The notes under the pieces were generated by a model. The model ran no database searches. It was not told where the DNA came from and saw only the letters and a program-made list of their open reading frames with translations. Both the position numbers and the translations under genes were made by a program. Positions 52,125 to 60,614 of a stretch of DNA of 64,000 nt are shown piece by piece. The number at the start of each line of letters is the position of its first letter. Within the stretch, counting starts at the first letter, position 1. This DNA comes from Candidatus Nitrospira neomarina (GTDB lineage Bacteria; Nitrospirota; Nitrospiria; Nitrospirales; UBA8639): the NCBI RefSeq assembly GCF_032051675.1, contig NZ_CP116968.1, positions 744,001 through 808,000 on the forward strand, written 5' to 3'.

Positions 52125-52730
52125 ATGGATATTGTGGCTTCTGAGGATCGACGTCAAGATTGTCGTGTAGAGGTGCCTGTATGTCTGTGGGTTGAGATTC
52201 CTCTTGCCTTTTCCTATGAAATGATTGATCTTGATGGGGCAGAATTCAGCCAGTGGCAATGGGATGAGCTGGCGGTCTCACCGGATCTAGTGAAAGCGAT
52301 GGTGGATGAGAAGGATCTTACCATCCGTGATCCTTTGCTCTTGCAAATGGTCACGAGGATTGACTGGATGTTGACATCCATCCTCCGGACTTTGGGAAAA
52401 GATAAAAATCTAAAGGGGGCTATTCCAGAATTAACGAAAGTGAGCCTATGCGGTTCCGGAATTAAATTTTATTCTGAGGACTCATATCCCCTTGGTTCTT
52501 TTCTCGTTCTACGCCTCATTTTGCGGCCATTTATCCCGATTCAGGCTGTTGGGAAAATTGTTAGGGTAGATACTAAAACAAAAGGCAAGGAACAAGGATT
52601 TGAGATCGCGGTGGAGTTCACCAAAATTTCTTCTGATGATCGCGAAGCGATTATTCGACACACACTTCGGTCTCAAGCCACCATGCAACGGCTTCGTCTC
52701 AAGCAACCTGACGATTCCGTCCTTGACTAG
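52125..52730 (+). CDS. PilZ-like domain protein
   Basis: A 201-residue protein. The N-terminus has 'EDRRQDCRVEVPVCLWVEI', where R10-x3-R14 matches the PilZ RxxxR motif for c-di-GMP, and a later strand 'LTKVSLCGSGIKFYSE' corresponds to the (D/N)xSxxG motif with Lys in place of the Asp/Asn. A helical insert of about 90 residues separates the two. The PilZ barrel ends near 'FEIAVEFTKIS'. It would act as a c-di-GMP receptor in motility control; partial loss of the second motif makes binding uncertain. The next gene starts over its stop codon. Confidence 0.68.
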   Translation: MDIVASEDRRQDCRVEVPVCLWVEIPLAFSYEMIDLDGAEFSQWQWDELAVSPDLVKAMVDEKDLTIRDPLLLQMVTRIDWMLTSILRTLGKDKNLKGAIPELTKVSLCGSGIKFYSEDSYPLGSFLVLRLILRPFIPIQAVGKIVRVDTKTKGKEQGFEIAVEFTKISSDDREAIIRHTLRSQATMQRLRLKQPDDSVLD

Positions 52731-54405
52731 GGTTCCAGTAATTTTCCGGTGTCTGGTGTCCTGTCTCGTGCTAATGGCAGGATGTCAGAGACCACCGGAG
52801 ATTCCCGTTTCTCCGACTTCATCATCTTCATCCCCCATTCCCTCTATACCCCGTCGTGTTCTCAATCGACCACATAGCGTCGCTATCCTTCCTTTGGAAA
52901 ATATGAGCCGGCATTCCCATCTAAATTGGCTGGGTCGTGGACTTCAAGAAATGCTGGTCAGTGATTTGGCTCGATGGCCACAACTTGAGGTGGTATCGCG
53001 AGATGCACTGGGTTCGGTCTTAAGGGAGCAATGGCTTCAACAAAGAGGATTTTCTTCAAGTGAAAATCTTGTCGGTCTAGGACAATTAAAAGGAGTACGA
53101 TATCTCATTCAAGGGAGAATTTACCTGCAGCAGCACACTCTCTCCGTGGATCTGCAGATTGTCGACGTAGAGACTGGGGTGGTCGTGAGCTCAGTCAACG
53201 CTCAGGGGATAGAGTCGGATATTCCTGGTTTGGAGCAAGGCCTTGTGACTCACCTCATTGGTGTGTTTGACCCTTCTCTTGATGGAGTTAGCCGATCAAT
53301 GGTTGATAAAAGTTCGGAAGACTCGAAGCCACGCTGGTGGGATTCTGGAGTTGACAAGAATGGGCGACAGGTGATTTCCTCCGGACCAAATTCTTCATCG
53401 ATGGTGTCCCATCTTGATGCATTTCTATCATTGGAAAAGCTCACATATCAGCGCCGGGAAGCGTATCGGTTAGCAGAAACGATTTGGGAGAAGGGATTTG
53501 TTATTGAAATGGGGCAGCCCCTGTATCAGGTTTGGCACTTTTCGATTGATCCCACAAGGTTTTTGCCGGTCATGGCTATTCCTCTTTCATTGTTTTTCTC
53601 TCCACACCGGATTTCCAATATTTTCGACCAAGCGCAAAAGTCAGGAACCGATTCGGGGGGGGATGTAGATTCTGATGGATTTAGCACGACCCTAGATGAG
53701 GGTTCAGGAGCCCGGTCATTATTTATTGAACATTTTCAAAAGCCCCGGCGCGTATTCATCCGTGCTCTTAATGAAAAGCAGGATGTGCTGGCGATTTATT
53801 CCGATTGGGGGTGGCGGACCGAACATAAATTTTCAATGCGAGGTACTCAAGGGGTATCCGTACCTATGTGGCCGAAACCGTTTGTTACCGGGCTCGTCAA
53901 ATTCCCGGTTGATTGGGTTGAGCGGGAAAGGCAGCATGTGACATTTGATAGCGTGGTAGTTCCCGTGCCGGACGAGCACGTTCTTGTTGTGCTGGAGCCC
54001 ATCGGAGAGTTCAAAGCGGAGGAAACCCAGATTTTGCCCCTGGCTGATAGGGAAAACATTCTTCTTCAGAGGTTAGAAACTCTGATTAAATCCAATTGGG
54101 CTCCTGCGATAACGGAAGGGTTGCCAATCCGAGGGTATCTCCCAGGTAACAAACGGACGGCAGTGGGCGTCGTCCATGTGCAAGAGGGGAAAATTCGTGA
54201 CATCCAGTTTCACCATTGGCCTGAGGATCCATTTTTTCTTGAAAGCTTACAAGATCTTCAAATACAGTTATTGGGGGCTTGCCTGGAGTGTCAGGATTCC
54301 GGGATGGTCGTTCCCCATCTCCCCGATCCGGTTAAAACAATTCGTTTACAACTCACACTGGTGAAAGACATTTCCGCCCTCCATCTCGGCAGTCGCTCTC
54401 ACTAA
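52723..54405 (+). CDS. FlgO/CsgG-like lipoprotein
   Basis: A 560-residue predicted outer-membrane lipoprotein. From TTG 52723, which overlaps the previous stop, it has a signal peptide ending in lipobox 'LMAGC' (Cys21), a Ser/Pro linker, and then a domain of about 130 residues like FlgO/CsgG/TolB N-terminal ('VAILPLENMSRHSHLNWLGR', 'GVRYLIQGRIYLQQHTLSVD', 'QIVDVETGVVV'). The C-terminal 350 residues are unassigned. FlgO-type proteins are surface-linked flagellar factors in Vibrio. A longer frame from 52600 would destroy the signal peptide. No ribosome-binding site is visible, so translational coupling is likely. Confidence 0.75.
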   Translation: MTRVPVIFRCLVSCLVLMAGCQRPPEIPVSPTSSSSSPIPSIPRRVLNRPHSVAILPLENMSRHSHLNWLGRGLQEMLVSDLARWPQLEVVSRDALGSVLREQWLQQRGFSSSENLVGLGQLKGVRYLIQGRIYLQQHTLSVDLQIVDVETGVVVSSVNAQGIESDIPGLEQGLVTHLIGVFDPSLDGVSRSMVDKSSEDSKPRWWDSGVDKNGRQVISSGPNSSSMVSHLDAFLSLEKLTYQRREAYRLAETIWEKGFVIEMGQPLYQVWHFSIDPTRFLPVMAIPLSLFFSPHRISNIFDQAQKSGTDSGGDVDSDGFSTTLDEGSGARSLFIEHFQKPRRVFIRALNEKQDVLAIYSDWGWRTEHKFSMRGTQGVSVPMWPKPFVTGLVKFPVDWVERERQHVTFDSVVVPVPDEHVLVVLEPIGEFKAEETQILPLADRENILLQRLETLIKSNWAPAITEGLPIRGYLPGNKRTAVGVVHVQEGKIRDIQFHHWPEDPFFLESLQDLQIQLLGACLECQDSGMVVPHLPDPVKTIRLQLTLVKDISALHLGSRSH

Positions 54406-54460
54406 CCTGGCCTACGATTTTCTCATGTCACTGGAACTATATGTGAGGCAACTGTCCCTG

Positions 54461-55885
54461 TTATAGCACTGAAACCGGTTGAATTAAAGTCGGCCAGTGC
54501 CGTCGTAGGGTTTCCTCGGCAGCTTTGGCTAGGATCTTATCGATGGAATGATCCTGGCTGAATACTCGCAGAGTGATCATCCGGGCTGGAAGATACTGAA
54601 GGTATTTTTGAAGGATGTCCTTTTCGACCGTGCCTTTGGCCGGGTTCCAGACAAATATTTGAAAGTTTCCCATGTTGAGCAAATTAATGGGGCGAGGGTC
54701 CTTATGAGCAAAGTCTACTCGAATATCTTGGTGACGATATTTAGTAGGTAACAATCGACGCATCCGGCTCAGAAAGACCTGAGGTTGAAAGGATGATGAT
54801 GCCGGCTGAATGATGGGCAGCAGCGTGCTGAATGCGGTTTTCCACTTCACGTGTCTTCCGATAATTTGACTCCATTCCATTCCCAGTTGTCGTTTATGCA
54901 TGGATCGAGCGTGCTTCCATGAACGCACCGTTTCGATGACGTGCCAATCGGTTAAATGTAGGTAATGAGGTAAGGATTGGAGAGGATTTTTTTTGCACAG
55001 GATTTCCATGGTGGGTTGAAAAATTTCCTGGAGATGAAAGTCGATCGCCCGCGTGGTGCGATGGTAGTAGACGTTGGCGTAGAGATAGAGGCGCGCGTGT
55101 AAAAACATTTGCAATGCCGGAAGTCCTGATTGGTGGATCGTGAGTCCCTGTGATGAAAAGAAGGTGTAATGAAGGAGTCGTTCAATATCTACAGGGCCAA
55201 TGGCTACTCCGCACATGTAGGAATCCCTGAGGACGTAGTCGCAATTGTCCGGGGTATAAATTCCGCCAAGAAGGGGTTGTAAGGCGATAACCCACGGTGG
55301 GAGATGTTTTGTCGATTTGTGAGGATCCTTGAGAATAAGGAAGGCGATATGTTCCGGATCCAATTGCTCTCCTGGAGCAAATGGCCCGGAGGGACTCCGA
55401 CAGATCTTTTTTATAATTGGCCCCAAATGGTCACGTATAATGTGTTGGCCGACCACTTCATGCGTCAGGTTAAATTTATGCAGGAAATGATGGTCGAAAA
55501 AATGGCAGAAGGGGCCATGTCCGATATCGTGGAGCAGGGCCGTGATACGAATAAATTCTTCCAGAAAATGACGCGATGGTACTTCGGAGACGGTTTGGCA
55601 AAGCGACGGATAGAGGCGAGCCATAAATCGACCTGCCAGGTGCATGGTCCCGAGGGAATGCTGGAAGCGGGTATGTTCGGCGCCCGGATAGACCCAATGC
55701 GCACTCTGAAGTTGGAGAATATACCGAAGTCGTTGAACCCAGGGAGAATCAATCAAATCCTTTTCGGTCTGTTCCGTAGGATGTGGTTCTTGATAGGGAA
55801 CGGTGATGGAAATATAGCCGTGAATAGGGTCGGCCAGAAGCGAGACGCCATCAAATGGGGATGAGAGGGGTTCTAACACGGCCAT
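54461..55885 (-). CDS. HD-domain phosphohydrolase (dGTPase/SAMHD1-like family)
   Basis: A 474-residue cytoplasmic protein. The metal-binding HD signature is complete: His in 'HTRFQHSLGTMHLAGRF', 'ALLHDIGHGPFCHFFDHH', and a later Asp in 'NCDYVLRDSYMCGV'. The beginning 'DPIHGYISI' and 'SPWVQRLRYILQLQ' is typical of this large HD family, some of which hydrolyse nucleotides. The true substrate is unknown. The gene converges with the FlgO-like gene and is apart from the flagellar block. Confidence 0.86.
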   Translation of the reverse strand: MAVLEPLSSPFDGVSLLADPIHGYISITVPYQEPHPTEQTEKDLIDSPWVQRLRYILQLQSAHWVYPGAEHTRFQHSLGTMHLAGRFMARLYPSLCQTVSEVPSRHFLEEFIRITALLHDIGHGPFCHFFDHHFLHKFNLTHEVVGQHIIRDHLGPIIKKICRSPSGPFAPGEQLDPEHIAFLILKDPHKSTKHLPPWVIALQPLLGGIYTPDNCDYVLRDSYMCGVAIGPVDIERLLHYTFFSSQGLTIHQSGLPALQMFLHARLYLYANVYYHRTTRAIDFHLQEIFQPTMEILCKKNPLQSLPHYLHLTDWHVIETVRSWKHARSMHKRQLGMEWSQIIGRHVKWKTAFSTLLPIIQPASSSFQPQVFLSRMRRLLPTKYRHQDIRVDFAHKDPRPINLLNMGNFQIFVWNPAKGTVEKDILQKYLQYLPARMITLRVFSQDHSIDKILAKAAEETLRRHWPTLIQPVSVL

Positions 55886-55949
55886 GGGCTAAGCGTCTTT
55901 CCCTGACCTCAGGCTATCGCCTGATGGAGTGTGCCGGGTTGTCAGAAAA

Positions 55950-55964
55950 TGCATGGCATAAAAC
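55950..55964. repeat. 15-base repeat, copy 2
   Basis: Exact copy of the 15-mer at 22022-22036, in the 124-base gap between the HD gene and the DUF2062 gene. Its role is unknown. Confidence 0.4.
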
Positions 55965-56009
55965 GTATTCACGGTTAGGATCTGCTGGTGCGCCATGTTT
56001 GTTATGTTG

Positions 56010-56459
56010 CTAGGAATTCTTAAGCCCCCGGTATCGGGTGATGACCCATCGCATGACGGGATAGGCGATCAACGATCCGACAATCGCCAGGGCACAGGCC
56101 CCAACGAGAAAAGGAATGAGGTAGGGGGAAAGCATATCAAATATATTGTCCACCCTCATCTGATCCCACTCAATCGTGGCTGATGAGGATGCGCCCATCA
56201 ATAGCATTCCGGTGTAGAGACTGGCAGCTAAGATTGGAATGAGTGTCCAGGGATTGTTGATTAATGACCCCAGAAAGAGCGCTAAAAAATTCAGCCGGAA
56301 GGCCCAGGCGCAGAATACCACGCTGGCGGTGTGGAACAAATAATGTGGTGCGAAGGCGATAAACACACCTAGAGCAAAGGCCATGGCTGTGCGGTGAGGA
56401 GTTTCCCGAAGATGTAAGACATGAGTCAATTGTTGGCGGACAGACTCAAGCGTTACCAT
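56010..56459 (-). CDS. DUF2062 membrane protein
   Basis: A 149-residue inner-membrane protein with about three helices and the DUF2062 pattern 'RTAMAFALGVFIAFAPHYLF' and 'NFLALFLGSLINNPWTLIPI'. The Asn-Asn-Pro-Trp motif is the family hallmark. Function is not established. It lies 21 bases after thiL on the same strand, probably in one transcript. A purine-poor AGG is nine bases before the ATG. Confidence 0.87.
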   Translation of the reverse strand: MVTLESVRQQLTHVLHLRETPHRTAMAFALGVFIAFAPHYLFHTASVVFCAWAFRLNFLALFLGSLINNPWTLIPILAASLYTGMLLMGASSSATIEWDQMRVDNIFDMLSPYLIPFLVGACALAIVGSLIAYPVMRWVITRYRGLKNS

Positions 56460-56480
56460 TGACAGTTGCCTAGCATTCCA

Positions 56481-57524
56481 TTACTTCGAAAAATGCACAT
56501 AACTTTGCGAGACCAATTTTTGAGTTTTGCCGTCTTGATGGGCTATTTGAACTCCCGAACGACGAGGGGTAATGACACCAATGGCGGTGGCAGGAATCCG
56601 TAGTTGATTGACCGCCAATTCCAGGCGATGTTGTTTTTTGGGAGGCACGGTAAACAGTAATTCATATTCTTCTCCTCCATGGAGAGCCCAGGGTAGAGGG
56701 TCTGTACTCATCTTTAACGCGTATGAGATGAGATGAGGTGACAAGGGTAGGCTGTCCTCCTGAATGAGTGCACCCACATGGCTTTGTTGGCACAAATGTT
56801 TGATATCTCCTGAGAGGCCATCAGATAGGTCCAAGGCGGCCGAAGCCAAACGACGGGAAGACAGCAATCGTCCCAATGCAATACGAGGGGTGGGCCTGAG
56901 ATGGCGCCCAACTAAAAACTTCATGGGTTGTCGCAATTTTGAAATCTTTTCTCGTGAAGGGTGATGTGTCAGATAGTCCAATCCTGCAGCTGAGTTCCCT
57001 AACGATCCACTGACATAGATGATATCGCCTTCCTGGGCCCCGCCCCTTGTTAACGCCTGACCGGGTGTAACCTGTCCGAGTATGGTAATTGCCAGAAACA
57101 GCGAGGAGTGTGATGCTGAAGTATCACCACCCACCAGTCGAACTCCATGGGCTTTGCAAGGAACGGAAAGTCCACGATACAGGTCCTTCCAGTCTCCATA
57201 TGTCACATGAGAGGGAAGGGCAACGGCCACCAGGATATATGTGGGAATGGCTCCCATTGCGGCCATGTCGCTGAGATTGGCGACGGCTGCCTTGTAACCA
57301 AGATCAAAAAATGAAGAGGTGTTTTTGGAGAAATGAATGTTTTCAACGAGGAGGTCGGTGGATATGACGAGATGGGCTGATGAGGGGTGGGCCAGAACCG
57401 CTGCATCGTCTCCCATGCCAATGAGGGTACGAGGACCGGGTGCGGAAAATCCACGAGACAGGGCGCGGATAAGTTGAAATTCCCCAATTGTTGACACGGG
57501 CGCCTGGCGGCGGGAAGGGGACAT
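56481..57524 (-). CDS. thiL: Thiamine-monophosphate kinase ThiL
   Basis: A 347-residue AIR-synthase-like enzyme that phosphorylates thiamine monophosphate to thiamine diphosphate. Motifs: 'IGMGDDAAVL', 'STDLLVENIHFS', 'AAVANLSDMAAMGAIPTYI', 'VRLVGGDTSAS', 'ALDLSDGLSGDIKHL' and 'ALHGGEEYELLFTVPP'. ATG 57524 gives the family start 'IGEFQLIRALS' soon after; a longer frame would overlap lon. It lies ten bases after lon. Its product is the cofactor of the two ThDP enzyme pairs in the glycan island, a link by chemistry only. Confidence 0.93.
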   Translation of the reverse strand: MSPSRRQAPVSTIGEFQLIRALSRGFSAPGPRTLIGMGDDAAVLAHPSSAHLVISTDLLVENIHFSKNTSSFFDLGYKAAVANLSDMAAMGAIPTYILVAVALPSHVTYGDWKDLYRGLSVPCKAHGVRLVGGDTSASHSSLFLAITILGQVTPGQALTRGGAQEGDIIYVSGSLGNSAAGLDYLTHHPSREKISKLRQPMKFLVGRHLRPTPRIALGRLLSSRRLASAALDLSDGLSGDIKHLCQQSHVGALIQEDSLPLSPHLISYALKMSTDPLPWALHGGEEYELLFTVPPKKQHRLELAVNQLRIPATAIGVITPRRSGVQIAHQDGKTQKLVSQSYVHFSK

Positions 57525-57534
57525 GATAAAAAAG

Positions 57535-60009
57535 TCAGCGTGTCTTGGTGATGGATTGTCGTAACGGGCGACGGGTGACCGGGGAGGCAACTTTTTTTCG
57601 ACGGCCGGATGAGCTATGTCCATGAGTCAGTGACGAGTTCAAATCGTGTCGATTTTTGGTGCGAAGGGCGACTTTAAGAACTTCCGACATATTCTCCACA
57701 TAGATAAACTCAAGGCCTCGTAGGAGATGTTTGGGAATGTCATCAAGGTCTTTCTGGTTTCTTTTAGGCATCACAATGGTTTTGATATGGGCCCGTTTAG
57801 CGGCTAGAACTTTTTCTTTTAATCCGCCAATGGCCAGTATTCTGCCGCGAAGCGTGACTTCCCCTGTCATCGCCAAGTCTCGTTTGACAGGTTTATTGCT
57901 GAGACAGGATGCAAGGGCCGTCGCCATCGTAATGCCTGCGGACGGTCCGTCTTTGGGAATGGCCCCGGCCGGAACGTGAACGTGAATGTCCTGTTTTGCG
58001 AAAATGTCAGGATTGATTCCCAATGACTTGGCCTGGGAGCGAATATAGGTAAGTGCGGCATGAGCAGATTCTTTCATGACGTCGCCAAGATGCCCTGTCA
58101 AGGTTAAGAGGCCTTTTCCCTTGATGGCCGAAGCCTCGATGTACAAAACATCCCCACCGGTTTCTGTCCATGCGAGTCCAGTTGAGACGCCGACTTCATC
58201 TTTTTCCTGTTCCTGATCCGGCACATATTTAGGAACACCGAGGTAGTGATGGAGGTTTCGGGGAGTGACCTGATAGCGTTTGATCTTTCCTTCGGCAATG
58301 CGTTTCGCCACTTTTCGCATGACATTGGCCAGTTCACGCTCCAGATTGCGAACCCCGGCCTCTTTGGTATATTGAGAAATGATGCGCGCCAGGCACGGAT
58401 CGGTGAGAAGTAAGTGCTCTTGTGTGATTCCGTGTTCCTCCAACTGACGCGGGATCAGGTAGCGTTGAGCAATGCCAAGCTTTTCTTCCTCCGAATACCC
58501 TGGGATTTCAATGATCTCCATTCGGTCCCGTAGTGCGGAGAGAATGGGATCCGTCAAATTTGCGGTCGTAATGAACATGACTTTACTCAGGTCAACGGGG
58601 ACTCCGAGATAGTGATCGACAAACGCATGGTTTTGTTCCGGATCGAGCACTTCCAGTAAGGCAGCCGAGGGATCCCCGCGGAAATCGGTTCCAATTTTAT
58701 CGACTTCATCGAGCATGAACACGGGGTTATTGGTCCCTGCCTGTTTGATCCCTTGGACGATCCTTCCTGGCAGTGCTCCAACATAGGTTCGGCGATGTCC
58801 TCGAATTTCGGCTTCGTCTCGTGTTCCACCTAAACTCATGCGAACGAATTCCCGCCCCATGGCACGAGCTATCGATTTACCTAAAGAAGTTTTGCCGACT
58901 CCAGGAGGCCCCACAAAACACAAGATGGGTCCTTTCATTTTGTCTTTGAGTTTGCGCACGGCGAGATATTCCAGAATTCGTTCCTTGACCCGTTCCAGAT
59001 CGTAGTGATCCTCCTGCAGTACCTGGTTTGCCTGGGGGAGGTCGAGGTTATCCTCAGAATGACGGTTCCAAGGTAATTCAACAAACCATTCCAAGTACGT
59101 GCGGATCGTCCCGGCCTCGGCCGTATCCTGGTGTGTTTTTTCCAGACGTTTCAGTTGTTTCTCCGCTTCTTTCAGGACCTTGTCCGGCATGCTGGCTTCT
59201 TGAATCTTTCGACGAAATTCGGCCACTTCTTCAGATCGGTCATCGAGTTCCCCCAACTCTTTCTGGATCGCTTTGAGTTGTTCGCGAAGGAAGTATTCTC
59301 GTTGCGTCTTATCCATTTCCCCCTTGGCTTCAGCTTGGATTTTCTGTTGCATGGACAAGACGTCCTGCTCACTACTCAGGATTTCATTCACACGCCTCAG
59401 GCGGAGAAGAGGATCGTCAATTTCGAGGACTCCCTGAGTGGTCTCAATATTGAGCCCAAGATTGGAAGAGATAATGTCTGCCAGACGTCCAGGATCGTCA
59501 AGATTTTCAATGACGGTGAGCACATCCGGCATCAACACTTTTCCTAGTCCGACAATTTTTTCCAAGGATTCTCGGGTGGAGCGAACGATGGCTTCTTTCT
59601 CCAAGGAAGGAAGCGCTGTGGGTGATTCGGCCAATGTTTTGATGCGGGCGGAGAAAAATGGATTGGTTTGGGTGAATTCTTGAACCCGGGCTTTTGTGAG
59701 GCCCTGGACGAGTATTTTGATACGGGCATCCGGAAGTTTCAGCATGCGCATGATGACGCCGACTGTGCCTATTTGATAGAGATCTGGGGTCTCTGGCACT
59801 TCCACGTCTTGATTTTTTTGGGTGGTTAAAAAGATTAAGCGGTCGGAGGAGAGAGCGGCTTCAATGGCCTTGATGGACATGTCGCGCCCAACAAAGAGAG
59901 GGAGCACCATATAGGGAAAGACAACAATGTCCCGTACTGGAAGAAGGGGTAATTCTTCTGGGATCTGTTCAATAGACGGTGCGGGAATCTCCGGATAGTC
60001 TTCAGTCAT
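57535..60009 (-). CDS. lon: ATP-dependent Lon protease
   Basis: An 824-residue LonA. The N-terminal LAN domain begins '[20 protein letters not shown]'; the AAA+ domain has Walker A 'GPPGVGKT' at 367-374 and '[11 protein letters not shown]'; the protease domain has the catalytic Ser690 in '[10 protein letters not shown]' and Lys733 in 'GGLKEK', the normal 43-residue spacing. A basic tail of about 40 residues follows. Lon degrades misfolded and regulatory proteins. It is followed by thiL after ten bases. Leader analysis shows a long upstream region with one promoter candidate. Confidence 0.97.
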   Translation of the reverse strand: MTEDYPEIPAPSIEQIPEELPLLPVRDIVVFPYMVLPLFVGRDMSIKAIEAALSSDRLIFLTTQKNQDVEVPETPDLYQIGTVGVIMRMLKLPDARIKILVQGLTKARVQEFTQTNPFFSARIKTLAESPTALPSLEKEAIVRSTRESLEKIVGLGKVLMPDVLTVIENLDDPGRLADIISSNLGLNIETTQGVLEIDDPLLRLRRVNEILSSEQDVLSMQQKIQAEAKGEMDKTQREYFLREQLKAIQKELGELDDRSEEVAEFRRKIQEASMPDKVLKEAEKQLKRLEKTHQDTAEAGTIRTYLEWFVELPWNRHSEDNLDLPQANQVLQEDHYDLERVKERILEYLAVRKLKDKMKGPILCFVGPPGVGKTSLGKSIARAMGREFVRMSLGGTRDEAEIRGHRRTYVGALPGRIVQGIKQAGTNNPVFMLDEVDKIGTDFRGDPSAALLEVLDPEQNHAFVDHYLGVPVDLSKVMFITTANLTDPILSALRDRMEIIEIPGYSEEEKLGIAQRYLIPRQLEEHGITQEHLLLTDPCLARIISQYTKEAGVRNLERELANVMRKVAKRIAEGKIKRYQVTPRNLHHYLGVPKYVPDQEQEKDEVGVSTGLAWTETGGDVLYIEASAIKGKGLLTLTGHLGDVMKESAHAALTYIRSQAKSLGINPDIFAKQDIHVHVPAGAIPKDGPSAGITMATALASCLSNKPVKRDLAMTGEVTLRGRILAIGGLKEKVLAAKRAHIKTIVMPKRNQKDLDDIPKHLLRGLEFIYVENMSEVLKVALRTKNRHDLNSSLTHGHSSSGRRKKVASPVTRRPLRQSITKTR

Positions 60010-60614
60010 CAGTTTTATTTCTAACGATGAACGAATGGGTTCATCAAAGATTTGGCCAAAGTGGGGAACAGTGTTTCTCTCAATCTTTTCATCGGAAAAG
60101 GGACTTTACCAGACAGAGCAGGGATATCTTCGGACCTATCATGAACGTTACGATGGTCCCGGCTTGCACAGCCAATGCCGAAGATTGTCCGGGGTTAGGA
60201 ATGGGTCTCTAAATGAAATTCCATTATTCGTTGTTTAAGAAAACCTACATGAATTGTATTGATTTTGATACTAGGAGAAGGTGAAAAATGTTGTCAAGGT
60301 TTATGCTTGCTCCCTTCTTGGGATGTTTCTGAGAATAGCGCATGCCTAAGATGTTGCCTTTACAAGGAATCCTATCAAGAATATAATCTGCCACCTTGAT
60401 CCCAATATGATGATTGCCTCCTCATTTCTCAGGCTTCCCCCCATTATCACCAGCATCTCTAAGGTTTAATCGTTGGGGACCAAATTGAAGGGGCAATTCT
60501 GCTGTCCTGCTGACCATACAAATTTTTTGTGATACACCCTTCTGGTTTCCTCCATCGCTTTAGAGATGCCCCATGGATCTAGTGTTGCCTGAGTTACTGG
60601 GTCTTGGGCACAAG
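60010..60614. other. Divergent intergenic region between lon and bamA
   Basis: About 600 bases without a convincing gene. It must hold the promoters of both lon and bamA. Only one good promoter candidate (minus strand) is seen. Short open frames near 59979-60238 lack family features and ribosome-binding sites. Confidence 0.55.
60268..60297 (-). promoter_or_regulatory. Candidate sigma-70 promoter for lon
   Basis: On the minus strand a perfect TTGACA (60292-60297) is followed after 18 bases by TAGTAT (60268-60273), four of six matches to TATAAT. It lies about 260 bases before the lon start, implying a long leader. Confidence 0.4.

Noticed and set aside
59979-60238. Short open frames between lon and bamA
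   Set aside because: No ribosome-binding site, no family pattern, partly inside lon on the other strand.
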